From Chaenocephalus aceratus (lineage: Eukaryota > Chordata > Actinopteri > Perciformes > Channichthyidae), in the NCBI GenBank assembly GCA_023974075.1, contig CM043800.1, positions 41,318,685 through 41,382,684 on the forward strand: a DNA stretch of 64,000 nt, written 5' to 3'. How positions within the stretch are numbered: the stretch's first letter is position 1; each line of letters opens with the position of its first letter. The notes under the pieces are model-generated. The model did not search any database. It was not told the DNA's origin and saw only the letters and a list, made by a program, of their open reading frames with translations. The position numbers were made by a program, and so were the translations under genes. This document shows, piece by piece, positions 1-11,193 of the stretch.

Positions 1-312
1 CCAATCAACATGAACAAAAACAGGATAATGTCTTTCCATTCTGCTTTTTTATCAATCAAGCAATCAAGTCAGACCCTAATGGGGACATTATAATCATGTA
101 ACAATTAATTAAGATCAACCAGTTTCACTGAGTCATGTCAGTAATCAGTGTGGAAAATTAAAAACGTTTTAAATGCTTTTATATTTGATTTGTATGTGTG
201 TTTAATATGTATCTTGCCAAATATTAGGAACAAGAAAGGGTTAATGTATTTCAACTGTCTAATTTATACAACATGTGGCATTGCGTGGAAAATAAGTCAA
301 GCGACATTGTAA
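1..312. other. Left flank outside the duplication, no gene seen
   Basis: AT-rich sequence with no recognisable coding region or repeat. Similarity to the second duplication copy begins at about 313 (matching 43,680), so this stretch is unique within the window. Confidence 0.5.
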
Positions 313-552
313 TCAATATTGCATTGAGGTCAATCATTTCTAATTATTAATGGCAATCATTATCAGTGAACAGAAATCAAAATATTTCTTTATGTTTGTA
401 TTGTTAGTGTGTATAATGCGTAATGCATTTTTCTTATTGGAATTAATTAACTACAACTACATTATGTTGGGAAATTATGTGTAACAGAATGAAAATAACT
501 GATCTTTGAATAACATTTGACTAAATTAGTAAAAAATAGTCAGTTAACAACA

Positions 553-750
553 TCCGGAGGGTGTGGCTCAGTGCGTTGATCTTCAAATGAGGGGAGCACT
601 GGTTCAATCCCACTGCAGCCAGCATGTTGTTGTGTCCCTGGAAAAGACGCTTCACCCCAAAGTGCTCCTGTGGGGATTGTCCACAGTAGCCTACTGAATG
701 TATGTAATTCGCTTTGGATAAAACGTCGAACAAGTTACATGGAATCTAAT
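553..750 (+). repeat. tRNA-derived SINE
   Basis: A tRNA-like head carries an A-box-like motif (TGGCTCAGTGCG, about 564) and a B-box-like motif (GGTTCAATCCC, about 601). The tail (CGCTTTGGATAAAACGTC) resembles fish LINE-mobilised SINE tails. The duplicate at 43,931 has lost about 10 bases just before the B box. Confidence 0.6.
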
Positions 751-1360
751 CTAATAATCGGATAATTTGCATTTAAATTAAACTGTGTGCATACCCTGAA
801 ACACATATTTCTCCATGAATGTATACCAAAGCAAAGCTGAATCCTTCAAGTTGCAAAGGGCATCTTCAATGCTGTTTCAACTGTTTCCTTTATAGATATT
901 GTCATGTGGTATGCATAGTGACCAAGTCAGTTAGTTGGCATACACATCATCTTAAATCAGCCTATACATTAAGGTCAATCAGTTTTCATATAATTATATT
1001 CATCCATGACAATCAATGTGCACATAGGTCCATCACATTTTGATCGCTTCTCTATTTTGTTGTTGTTGTGCCTTTTCAGCAGCGATATCATATTTCTGAG
1101 AATGCAAAGTACACACATTATCTAATCAAACGAGGAAGTTGTCACTTAAATGATCCACTTGGCAGTGTGTGGCATCTTTGTTTATCTGACCATGAAGTAC
1201 AACCACTTTTTATCTTGGAATTTACAGTAAACCGCGAGCACACAACAAAAACAAGAGACATAGCAACAACAACTACCTATCAACAGCGTAAACTCCCGCA
1301 GACAGTACACACGTTCATCCTCTGAACGTGTGTGAAGACGGAGAAAGTAAAGAATACAGT

Positions 1361-1476
1361 TTATGTTTAAATGTTAGCACCCCCCGAAGAGGCACAAGCT
1401 CTTACATTGAGTCTGGAGTTTCAATAAATTATAGATCAGTAAAGTCTACGACCATATTTCGGAGGGATATGCTACA
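1361..1476 (+). repeat. Dispersed repeat block with AATAAA, possible LTR piece
   Basis: This block recurs at 44,741-44,862 and, more diverged, at 62,013-62,135 inside a hAT element private to copy 2. It contains an AATAAA-like signal and ends near GCTACA, so it may be the R/U5 part of an LTR. No partner LTR was found, so the class is uncertain. Confidence 0.35.
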
Positions 1477-2039
1477 TATTAAATTTCCATTTTATACATT
1501 TCAGTTCTTCAATAACATTACTTAATACACTTCACTTTCCGGACACAGTTCCATTATATTCACTGTCGATTGTTATTTTTTAATAGTCTTTGCGGAATTT
1601 GGCCGTGTAAATTGTCCTCTTGGCTTGCCGTACAGCCAATGCGTGACGTCATTAGTAAGCGTACTATGGCTATGATTCCCGCCTCCAACCGTTCTTATTA
1701 TACATCCATGCTCCAACCTAGCAACTGTACTACATTTAGCACATGTAGGCCTATCGGTACCAGTAAAGGAGGAAGGGAGGTGACCAAACATAAGACAGAG
1801 AGCAGGAAATAGCACCCGAGGGTGGGGAAGGAGCCATAGCTAGCTATCAAGCTAAAGTAGCTACAGTTAGCAAACCCGAAAGGAGTGTAAGCAACTGTGG
1901 AGTTAAAGTCGCTACGAGAAGGAGAGTTGTGAGTGCTTAAGCTGTAGTAACGTGTGATTACAACGTCAGGTAGCTGCCGTGATCAAGAATTTGTAAAACG
2001 ATCGATTTAGTTTAAGATAATATAAGCTATCAGCAGCAG

Positions 2040-2153
2040 AGCAGACACAACAGGATAGCCCGGAGTTGACAACACGCTTACCGCAATAGTAAGTGACGGG
2101 ATGCACCTTTAAAGTTCTTTGCAATCCGCCAAAAACCGGAAGAAGAAGAAGAG
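2040..2153 (+). other. Putative non-coding 5' exon ending in a splice donor
   Basis: A purine-rich stretch (GGAAGAAGAAGAAGAG) ends in a strong donor, GAG|GTGAGT, at 2,153/2,154. The same donor context is kept in copy 2 (45,525/45,526). It lies upstream of the ATG-bearing exon at 6,416 and could be the 5'UTR exon of the zinc-finger gene. The left end cannot be placed from sequence. This is inference from splice consensus, position and conservation between copies. Confidence 0.3.
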
Positions 2154-2944
2154 GTGAGTGCATTAAACATCTGCAGAGGTTTCATTAAGTGCATTTACAA
2201 CTGTTAGTTTAGCTTACAGTTAATCACGGATCAGAAGTTATCTTATTTAACACAACAGCTGCAATCTTGGAAGAAAGAAACTCACAAAAAAACTTTAAAA
2301 TGTGCGCCAAAAATAGTCTCAAATTATCTTTAAATAAAGGCTAAAAGCCATCGGCTAACAGCTACAGTCTAAAAGCTATCTGCTAGCTTTATGAACGCAG
2401 CCCCAGGTGTGTGTGTGTGTTTTATTCTCATTCAGGTGGAGGAAATACCTTAATAATTACTTTCTCTAACATTATTATATCGTTTAGTTTGAGTAAACGC
2501 TCCCTTTCTACCTTCAGCATATTGTTTTAGTACGGTAACTCTTCTTTATTACCGTTAGCATTCTGGTTTCTGTTAGGTAACTCCTTTATGTTACAGGATG
2601 AATCCTCAGTTGATTGACTTGTTGTTTCTAGTCTCCTCCTGACTGACTGAGTCCTGGGGGGTATACTGCGAAGCAGGATTTTCGCTTAGCCGGCTAAATT
2701 CAGGGAAAACTCCGGCTTTCCGGTCATCCGAAGCTGGTTCTCTTTTTAGCAGGCTAGATCTCCATGGTAATATATGCTAAGCAGCTAACCTGGTCGGGAC
2801 CAGGTTAGGTTGCAGGCTAAGAGCTCAACTCAGTGAAAGCACCGCCTGCTGACCAATCAGAGCTCAGTGTGCGGAGTTTAAAGCGATCCAGTCATATTAC
2901 AGGAGAAAGGAAATACAGAAAAACTGCGGTCGCAGGAAAGACGG

Positions 2945-3996
2945 GGTGTTCCGGTTTAACTGGTTCCCCGATCAACTGGTTGACAGATGTGGAGGCGTGG
3001 CCTTCGACTGAAATACACATTTCGATCGCTTCTTCTGTCGTTTACATACATCTTTTGGTATATGTGGCTGGATAGGAACACTTTGATGCACATTCAGTAC
3101 CAGTGTGTGAGTTGTGGTTACGATGGCGATATCCGGACGCGAACAGCGAGGACTACAAAAAGAAAAACGAGTTGACTGGGCATGTCTGTTCAAAACATTA
3201 CGAGCTCCAATAAATCATTTAAACCAGCTATTGTTGGCAGACTTATTACTGAATATCGTTCTTAATGTGATACCAAGTCCACCTGAGACCTGTGTACACC
3301 TTCAGACAGCCTCCAAGTGAAGCACACGTTCTTTACTCACAGTTTGAAAGCAGCGTGGAGAAGTCTTCAGCTGTGTTAAACTGTGATCCGCTCGAATAAA
3401 TCCTTAAAACCAGCTATTGTTGCCCGAATTATCACTGAATATCGTTCTTAATGTGATACCAAGTCCATCTGAGACATGTGTACACCTTCAGACAGCCTCC
3501 CAGTGAAGCGTACGTTGTTTACTCAGAGTTTGAAAGCAGCTTGGAGAAGTCTTCAGCTGTGTTAAACTGTGATCCTCTCAGGTAAACTGTGATTCGCCCA
3601 GGGAAAATGGGATCCGCCCAGATTAAACTGTGTTACATCTTCTGTGGCTATCTACCAGCGATCATGTTGAATATGAAAGACACACACATACATCCCTTAT
3701 AAAAACGGCATTCTGCAGCACTCATCCAGATCAGACGTGACTGTTAACTCGTTTTGCAAAGATAGCAGCAGAAATGTCATTGCTGCATGTGCAGGGATAT
3801 TTAGACTTTAAAATGCTGATGGGTCATTAATCTTGGTCTCGGCAAACAATATTTGGAATCTTCTATTCAAACATAATATTCAGTGTCCATCGATATGAAA
3901 ATAAAAAAAGTTCATGCTGGACTCAAACCCGAGTCCCAACAGCAAAAATCACTCCAGCCCTGCACGTTATGAATGCGCCACGGATCAACACGACGT
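2945..3996 (+). repeat. Left arm of a ~1-kb inverted repeat
   Basis: This arm is repeated as its reverse complement at 4,559-5,390. The left arm is longer mainly because a unit of about 187 bp is tandemly duplicated here (starting near 3,209 and 3,396) but single in the right arm. Its inner end includes a tRNA-like stretch on the minus strand (B-box-like GGTTTGAGTCC). The short open frames in the arm mirror each other and look incidental. Confidence 0.85.
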
Positions 3997-4558
3997 ATTG
4001 AACCACCACACTACAATATTTTAGATTAGCCTTGTTAAAAAGTTCCAGAAAAATGCAACCCGACCATCATTTATAATGTGAGCGAATGTATGTACACTTT
4101 AAGCCATAATATACATATTATAATATAGTATACTGACTGAGGTCTGTATCAAGCCTCATTAAGACCCACCGAGATCAGATATCCTAGTTTATACTAGGAT
4201 AAAGTATAAACGGGTATCAAATCTACTCGACATCATATTAATAACGATATATGATACAAATGTAAGACTGACAACAAGAATAGTTTGTAAAGGATTTATT
4301 GACGTTAGAATTATTAACAAAGCACTTATATACTAACAAAGGAATGGCTTATCTAAAGCCAGTTGAGTAGCACTTTAAATGTTTTGGCTCTATGAAACCT
4401 GATGTACTGATTCTGTTTTCTTCAAGTGTGTATCTTCTTGGTCTTATGCACTTATTGTAAGTCACTTTAGATAAACGTGTCAGGTAAATTCAATGTCATG
4501 TAATGTAATTGACGTGAGTGTTTTGAACACTGTTATTTTATTTTTGATTCTCTGGGAG

Positions 4559-5390
4559 GTATCGTGTTGATCCGTGGCGCACTCATAACGTGCAGGGCTG
4601 GAGTGATTTTTGCTGTTGGGACTCGGGTTTGAGTCCAGCATGAACTTTTTTGTTATTTTCATGTCGATGGACACTGAATATTATATAGTTTGAATAGAAG
4701 ATTCCTAATATTGTTTGCGGAGACCAAGATTAATGACCCATCATCATTTTAAAGTCTAAATATCCCTGCACATGCAGCAATGACATTTCTGCTGCTATCT
4801 TTGCAAAACGAGTTAACAGTCACATCTTATCTGGATGAGTGCTGCAGAATGCCGTTTTTATAAGGGATGTATGTGTGTGTCTTTCATATTCAACATGATC
4901 GCTGGTAGATAGCCACAGAAGATGTAACACAGTTTACCTGAGAGGATCACAGTTTAACACAGCTGAAAACTTCTCCACGCTGCTTTCAAACTCTGAGTAA
5001 ACAACGTACGCTTCACTGGGAGGCTGTCTGAAGGTGTACACAGGTCTCAGGTGGACTTGGTATCACATTAAGAACGATATTCAGTAATAAGTCTGCCAAC
5101 AATAGCTGGTTTAAATGATTTATTGGAGCTCGCAATGTTTTGAACAGACATCCCCATGTCAACTCGTTTTTCTTTTTGTAGTCCTCGCTGTTCGCGTCCG
5201 GATATCGCCATCGTAACCACAACCTCACACACTGGTACTGAATGTGCATCAAAGTGTTCCTATCCAGCCAAATATACCAAAAGATTTATGTAAACGACAG
5301 AAGAAGCGATCGAAATGTGTATTTCAGTCGAAGGCCACGCCTCCACATCTGTCAACCAGTTGATCGGGGAACCAGTTAAACCGGAACACC
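4559..5390 (-). repeat. Right arm of a ~1-kb inverted repeat
   Basis: Reverse complement of 2,945-3,996 with few mismatches. On the plus strand, 4,575-4,640 has an A-box-like region (TGGCGCACTCATAACG) and a B-box-like GGTTTGAGTCC, giving a tRNA-like appearance. It is too degenerate to call a tRNA gene. The spacer at 3,997-4,558 is AT-rich with no ORF of note. Confidence 0.85.
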
Positions 5391-6213
5391 GGCAAAAATC
5401 ACCGACTGTGTGAACGTGAACATTAATAGAATATCACCTCCATCTTCAGAGCAATCTGACTATTATAACATTAGCGTTAAGAAAGCTTACTTAAATATCT
5501 GCCACAACATAAGTAACCGGATCAGAGTACATTAAGTACAGTCCGCGGCATATCACTTCATAATGTATCATATATGTTCTTATCTGAGTCAGCTGAGCCG
5601 TATCTGGCCGTGCAGCACTCACAGTGTCACATACTGTATGCAGAAGTATTATTTTAAGCAACACATAAGTTGACGAAACACTCGAGACAAATGTAATTGA
5701 AGTCAGATCGTGTTTTTAGACGGGGCAGTGATATCATGAACCTGTTAATGTACGCATTCAAACACTTTTTCTTTTCCCAGCTGTATTCACCTTGCAGGTG
5801 CAGCTCTGTGGCTTTGATCCTGGATAAAGTGTTTAAGTCATGGATGTTTAAAGTTTAACTTCTTCATTTTTGACTAGTATTAAAGTTCACTTTTCATTCA
5901 GGAAGTATGACGCTGCGCTGTTAGTGCGCTTCTCCATGTTTGTGATTGGTCGAATGCTCCAAATACCACCCCTTTCATGTGAACGCGCACCTAACTAGAT
6001 AGGACACGGCTGGCTTGAGCGATCCACTTGATAACCAGCGTCGTAGTACAGTTTAGCGAGAGCGCGTATGTTTTGGATTAGGCCAACCGGCTAACTCAAA
6101 CATATCCAGGTTAGGTTGAACCAGGTTCGTAGTATAGGCCCCTGGAGCTGTGAGTTTCTCCTCTTCAGTGAAGCAGCTTTATTACTGTCTCCTATTGTCG
6201 CAGACAAAGTAGC

Positions 6214-6312
6214 ATTACATGGAAATACTCAAGTAAAGTAAAAGTACCTCTAAATACTAATAGTACTGAAGTACAGTACTTGAGTAAATGTACTTAGTTA
6301 CTTCTCACCTCT
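6214..6312. repeat. MITE-like palindromic sequence (AAGTAC-rich)
   Basis: Contains the self-complementary stretch AGTACTGAAGTACAGTACTT and the common fish MITE-type text of repeated AAGTA/TACTT. It is present in copy 2 at about 46,110-46,198 with a small deletion. No target-site duplication could be fixed. Confidence 0.4.
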
Positions 6313-6415
6313 GCGATGAACCTACAAAGTAGCTGTAGATTAGTTTTGTTGTGTCTGTCGGTTGTATTGAGTTGTCTTGTTTTGTGTCAGCTCTAGTTTT
6401 GTTGATTTATTTCAG

Positions 6416-6481
6416 AGACCCAGCCGGAGAAGGAGCACTGAGAGCAGCATGGACGAGAACAAAGAGACCCCTGGAGCTCAG
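6416..6481 (+). CDS. First coding exon of a zinc-finger gene (11 codons)
   Basis: A polypyrimidine-rich acceptor (ATTTATTTCAG) precedes an exon with a 33-base untranslated part, an ATG at 6,449, eleven codons (MDENKETPGAQ) and a phase-0 donor (CAG|GTCAGT) at 6,482. The C2H2 exon at 24,327 begins in phase 0 after a good acceptor, so the two join in frame. A very short first coding exon ahead of one large finger exon is a common fish layout. Copy 2 keeps the exon without change in coding sequence (46,333-46,365). The join across about 17.8 kb of transposon-filled intron is inferred, not demonstrated. Confidence 0.5.
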
Positions 6482-6972
6482 GTCAGTGTGCACTTCATCA
6501 CAATATATTCCTAATTCCAGCGTTTCCGCCAGGCGGGAGTCTTGCCTTCATTTGACGCCCTTATTCAGCTCGGAACGCCCTGAACTCGAGCCAAGGGCGC
6601 CCAAAAGAGTTTTTATCGCTTGAAATGACAAGAAAAGGACGAGGACATCCCTCTGTTGAAGGAGCAAAGCTGTCTGGTGGGATTCTTTTCTCCTCCAGCA
6701 AAGCGTGTTCCTGTGACGGAAAGTGTACTGCCGGCGAGCCTTGGGGGTGCTGGAGCACGCGCGTGAACTGTGAGCACCGGAGCCTCGCAGCGGCGAAACT
6801 GAGGCTCTGGTAAACTGTGGTAACATGAAGAGCCGTTTGGGAGCCGAAAGAGCCGGCTCTTCTTAGTGAGCCGAGCCAAATGATCCGACTCACTAAAAAG
6901 AGCCGGAATTCCCATCACTAATACGTAAAGAGATAGTATCTATAAGGGAAGGCTCAATTCAAAATTCAAGTC
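6482..6972 (+). other. Intronic stretch with GAGCCG-rich hAT-like MITE
   Basis: After the donor there is GC-richer DNA with no supported gene. The overlapping open frames on both strands change between copies and look incidental. From about 6,821 to 6,920 there is a palindromic sequence built on AGAGCCG/CGGCTCT, ending in CCCATCACTA, the complement of the TAGTGATGGG end seen in fish hAT-type MITEs. Copy 2 has the same at 46,700-46,802. Confidence 0.4.
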
Positions 6973-7218
6973 TAGGGTTTCCCTCACATAGACTTTACTT
7001 GGGCCGCCCAGGTTTAACGGCCACCAAAGTATATTTCGCGACCCATTCATTATTATTTTGTTTGTATCCGTCCGCGAGCACGACACCATCTGCAATCAAT
7101 TTACTAGTGGACAATGATCCCTCGCTTGCTGTACCTGTTCGCTCTGCTATCGCGTGGAGGGTCTGCTAACAAGCGACCAACAGAAAGGTTCATGTTGTTG
7201 CACCTCACAAATGCCTAA
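6973..7218 (-). mobile_element. hAT-like element U, internally deleted fragment
   Basis: Begins with TAGGGTTTCCC (CAGGGTTTCCC in copy 2 at 46,855), the reverse complement of the GGGAAACCCTG end at 16,397-16,407 and 24,238-24,248. It then carries both subterminal parts of that family (the segments matching 16,200-16,340 and 16,675-16,750, reversed) joined with the middle missing. It is a short non-autonomous derivative of the element called U here. Its far end is broken by the next hAT insertion. Confidence 0.6.
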
Positions 7219-7527
7219 CACTGTTATAGGGATCGACCGATATGGCTTTTTCAAGGCCGATACCGATTATTAGTAATCAAGGAGACCGATAACCGATATT
7301 TGGAACCGATATACATTTGCAGTAAAATCAGATAATCTTGGTGTCAAAAGGTGGAATAACACAAACTCCAACACAACTTCTTTGAAATGCATTTAAGCAT
7401 ATATTATGTTTAATGAACTTTTAAACATCTTACAACTGGTTTCCTCTCTGTGCCCTTTTCTTTAGTGCAGCCATCTGCAATGAGTTAGAGAGAGACGGAG
7501 AGTTCAAAGTGGGGCTGCAGGCTGACA

Positions 7528-7682
7528 TCAATCAATCAATGTTTATTTATATAGCCCAATATCACAAATGTTACATTTGTCTCAGTGGTCTTCACAGTTT
7601 GTACAGAATATCAGTATGGCAATACGACACCCTCTGTCCTTAGACCCTCACATCGTACAAGGAAAAACTTCCGGAGAAAACC
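7528..7682 (-). mobile_element. LINE 3' end fragment
   Basis: Starts with TCAATCAATCAATG followed by TTTATTTATATAGCCCAAT, the reverse complement of a common fish LINE 3' tail. It is 5'-truncated and non-coding. Present in both duplication copies (about 47,411 in copy 2), so it predates the duplication. Confidence 0.5.
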
Positions 7683-7747
7683 CACAGTTTTATTATTGTT
7701 GACATGCTTAACTAACAATAATGCTTAATTTATTATATCAAAACAAT

Positions 7748-8036
7748 TTTATTTTTATTTTATTTAACCTTTATTTAACCAGATAAAAGCATTGAGATAG
7801 AATCTCATTTGCAATGCTGACCTGGCCAAGAAGGCAGCAACGTTACACATAACACAAACATATAAAATACAGAGAACATAACTAAGAAAACAAAAGATAA
7901 AAAAGCAGTCACTACATTGTGCATTAGGACAGTAAGAAAGGTGCACTACTTATTACTGCAAGAGCAGCTGGTGGTAAGGACCTCAGACAACTTCAATCTA
8001 AAACATGCTATTGAGACAAGTGCTCTCAGTTTGAGG
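7748..8036 (-). mobile_element. LINE 3' end fragment, copy 1 only
   Basis: The text CCTTTATTTAACCAGATAAAAG resembles the LINE-tail-like text at about 30,268 and is absent from the matching place in copy 2 (about 47,630), where sequence passes directly from the left to the right flank. Either a 5'-truncated LINE inserted in copy 1 or copy 2 was deleted. Confidence 0.45.
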
Positions 8037-8639
8037 CGTGATGCCTGTCTATCTAGCATAACATCCCTGCTAGCAACTGCAAAACACTATGCTAGCTAAT
8101 GTTTTGCAAAATATTAAAAGTGAGGCTATTATAGTAGACCGTCAGTCTCGTAGCCTCACTTCTAATATTTTGCTAAACATTTGCTGGATACATGTTGGCT
8201 AGCTAATGAGCTTCACATATCAACCTGAAAACTGCGAGGCTCCACTCGCAGCCCCCCCCTCCGCACCACAGTTACTCCGCTGCGAGACACTGCACACACC
8301 CCCAACTCTGACTGACTTCCCGCGTCCCTGTGTAACTGGAAAACTGATAGAATTGGATCATAAGATCGTGGTGTTTTTGCAACTTCAGCTGAGGGGATTG
8401 GGATGTTTATTGAACTTCGGCTTTCAACGGACTTACCTTCGAAACACATGTATGGCTCTGCCACTCAGCGCTGCTGCTTGCTTCAGTCTGTGTCTGCGTT
8501 CTTTCACACCTGCCTGTAATTTGAGAAGGTCCCGCCTCTCTGGCTGGCTCCCGCCCCGAAAATCTTCAGTGTTGATTGACACTTCAGTAATAGCCTATCA
8601 GATAGTGCTGTGGGCGGTACATTGCTCCTGGACACAGAT

Positions 8640-9735
8640 GCCCCTTTCACACCAACGCCTGAAAAGTACCGGTTTTTTCCTGTTCACATCGCAGAGGCAC
8701 CGCCTCTTAGCTCCGGAATCCAGTTCACTTCCAGCTCCAAAATCTTTTCGGCCTAGAGGCAAGAGCTTCGGAGCTAAGAGGCGGCGTTGCTTACGTCGAG
8801 GCGTGCAGGAAACTAAACCCACCTCCCCTGAAGATGGGTCGACTGAAGAGTCTCGTCATGCCTGCCTACAAGCAGTAGTGCTTATAAACACACTTTATAA
8901 AGTCAGGCAACACTAACCAGGCTTCGTGTGATTCTGTTTATTTGTACCTTACTTTGACCATCCGTTCACTGTTATTGATTATTGTGGAGAGACGCAGACA
9001 TTTTGTATAATGGCAGCTATCGGATGCAATCAATACATGGGCTGCACAGGTTGTCGTGTCCGACTATCACAAGTAGAATCATAATAAAATAGGCCGGTAA
9101 AATGTGCCTGAAAACGGTTTGTCACAATAGGATAGCAATAGCAAGTAGTCAGTTTAGCTTCGGTTGCTATGCTAACATCACCCATTTTATACCAGAGAAA
9201 CTTTCATAACAACGTTGTGATACCAAACAGCGTCAATTCAGACTGACACACATTCACTTAAGGGGAACTGGGGATATGTATCAGCTGCTTGTGTGAGTCG
9301 GACAGTGAATACTTTAGAGCGGCCGCTGCAGTTTGAGCTAACCGGGAGCTAACGGCAGAAGAAACTCCCGTGCAAGATCAGCCAGCACTGCAGCGGTCGG
9401 TAAATGCCGCTGAAACACATTAATAAACAATGAACCACGGCACTCTGGAGCAAAGTATAAGGTTGGAGACGTCGTTATTTAATTTAATCTGGCTTCGTGT
9501 GATTAAAAGCAACACGATCATCGACCCGACGCAGTCCCCCATTGTTGTTGTTGTGAGCGCCGTAACGCCGTTGGGGAGCAAATCAGCGATGTAAACGGTG
9601 ACGTCATGACGCGGCAGCACCAGTCGGGCTCTGGGTGGTGTGAACAAAGTGGGAGCGGAAAAGGGAAAACCGGAGCTGAACCAGAAAGCTCTAGCTCAGA
9701 GCTAGAACGGGAAAAGCGCTGGTGTGAAAGCCGCA
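8640..9735. mobile_element. Possible nested DNA element with CTTTCACACC ends
   Basis: CTTTCACACCAACGC at about 8,644 and GCGCTGGTGTGAAAG at about 9,717 form a terminal inverted repeat, and both ends are surrounded by GAGCT-rich inverted repeats. It lies within the part of the hAT absent from copy 2. No clear target duplication or coding sequence was found. Confidence 0.3.
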
Positions 9736-9874
9736 AGAGTGGTGACTGCAGCCAGAGAAACGGCCCGCATCAGAGCCAAAGTGTTATTGGCAATTTGATA
9801 AAAAAAAAAAGGCAGATACCGATAATCGTTCAAATGCAGGAGGGTCAGATTATCGGTCGACCCCTACACTGTTA

Positions 9875-10040
9875 TCCCCAAATGAAAGATCACAACCTGT
9901 TTTGAAATATACAATATGAATGTACAATATGGTTAGCTAGAGGTTTAGAACGTTGTTGTATACGGTACGATTCTTTAATTGTCAGATCAAGTCTGAAATG
10001 TGACTTGCATCACAGCAGCTCCATGTGTAATATCAACACA
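9875..10040. other. Spacer between repeats, no gene
   Basis: AT-rich flank present in both copies (about 47,875-48,041). No coding or structural feature seen. Confidence 0.4.
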
Positions 10041-11130
10041 GGCAAGGCAATTTTATTTATATAGCACTTTTCAGCACGTGGTGATTCAAAGTGCTTTACA
10101 GATTAAAAGCAAACGACATTTAAGAACAAATACAGCATAAATACATTATTAAAAATGCATTTAAAAACAGGCATAATAAGCAAAGGTAATGAAATAAATA
10201 AACACAGCAGGTACAGAATACATGACCGAAAAGGCATACTGTCGTGTGAGTATGGGCAGCTCAATTAAAGCAGCGGCAAATAGGTGCGTTTTTTATTCGG
10301 GATTTAAAAATAGGAAGTGTTTTTCGGCGGACGTGCACGATTTAGGCAGTTTTGTTCCAAATTGTTGGGGCATAATAACTAAAAGCGCTTTTCCATGTTT
10401 TTAGTGGTTATTCTCGGAACAGAGAGCAGACCCGACCTATAAGACCTGAGACTCCTGGATGCTTCATAGTGATGGAGGAGGTCGTCTATATACCTCGGTC
10501 CTAAGCCATTTAGTGATTTAAAAACTAGCAGTAGTATTTTAAAATCAATTCTTTGGCAGACTGGAAGCCAGTGTAATGATCTCAGAACCCGGAGTGATGT
10601 GATCCACTTTTCTAGTGTCAGTGAGTACTTCGAACAGCATTCTCGACTACTGCAATACACTATTGCAGTAGTCGAGGTCTACTGAAATAAAAGCATGGAC
10701 AAGTTTTTTCTAAATCCTGTTCCGACATTAGTTTTTTAATCCTTGATATATTCTTCAGGTGGTAATATGCAGACCTAATAACTGTTGTAATGTGACTGTT
10801 ATAATCCAAGTCTGAGTCCATAACTACACCTAGATTTCTTGTTTTGTGAGTTACTTTGTAGTCTGCCGACTGAAGCTTTGTGATTACTTTTAATCGGTCC
10901 TTCTTTGCTCCAAAAACAATGATCTCAGTTTTCAGAGGTAGCATATAAATATTAAAAAGCAAAGGTGCTAAGATGGAGCCTTGAGGAACCCCGCATGACA
11001 TATTTATCAGGGCTGATTTGTAATTGCCTATTGAGACAAAGTTTGTTCTGTCCTTCAAGTAGGAGCTAAAACCAGTTTAGAACTGTTGCTGAAACTCCCA
11101 CCCAGTTTTCAAGACGGTCTAACAAGGCAG
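10041..11130 (-). mobile_element. L2-type LINE, internally deleted, 3' end at left
   Basis: The minus strand encodes pieces of a CR1/L2-superfamily reverse transcriptase: GVPQGSILAPLLFNIYMLPL (about 10,950) is followed directly by KTEIIVFGAKK, so the catalytic YADD block between them is deleted. The C-terminal part (LRSLHWLPVCQRIDFKILLL, about 10,560) is followed by a 3' tail ending at 10,041 in GCCTTGCC-type sequence. 5'-truncated and frameshifted, hence dead. Copy 2 (48,042-49,130) has the same internal deletion, so the element was already defective when the region duplicated. Confidence 0.8.
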
Positions 11131-11193
11131 GACTTGTTAGACTGCAGAGGGCCGCAACTCCGGAAAGACAGGGCGAAATCCACCAAACCCTCA

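Larger units (their letters stand above)
2658..6142. mobile_element. PIF/Harbinger-like element with long internal palindrome
   Basis: The ends are imperfect inverted repeats (GGGGTATACTGCGAAGC on the left; reverse complement of the right end GGGGCCTATACTACGAACC). Both sides are flanked by TGG, and copy 2 has the uninterrupted site at 46,033-46,035, so the insertion boundaries are seen directly. A 3-bp target duplication and GGG-type ends suit PIF/Harbinger-like non-autonomous elements. No transposase is visible. About 1 kb on each side of the centre forms a long inverted repeat, described separately. Confidence 0.75.
7227..9866. mobile_element. hAT-type non-autonomous element, 8-bp TSD
   Basis: Imperfect terminal inverted repeats (TAGGGATCGACCGATA on the left; GGTCGACCCCTA on the right) are flanked by a perfect 8-bp duplication CACTGTTA (7,219-7,226 and 9,867-9,874). 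Length is 2,640 bp. Copy 2 has only 758 bp between matching ends (47,109-47,866), lacking two blocks. No transposase was found; the 236-codon open frame at 8,206-8,916 is proline- and arginine-rich without a recognisable domain. Confidence 0.75.

Noticed and set aside
2833..3320. Plus- and minus-strand ORFs of 60-80 codons at 2,833-3,320, repeated at 5,013-5,252
   Set aside because: They repeat because they lie in the inverted-repeat arms; no domain or plausible start.
4570..4645. tRNA-like sequence with A/B-box motifs in the palindrome arms
   Set aside because: No complete cloverleaf or CCA-compatible acceptor stem could be made out; probably a decayed tRNA-related segment rather than a tRNA gene.
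6548..6918. Three overlapping minus-strand ORFs of 92-110 codons
   Set aside because: They cover intronic repeat sequence next to the first coding exon, differ in frame and content from copy 2 (46,432-46,708), and show no domain.
8206..8916. 236-codon plus-strand ORF in the hAT element
   Set aside because: Biased composition, no recognisable domain, most of it absent from copy 2, and it overlaps inverted repeats. Length alone is not enough in a GC-richer tract.
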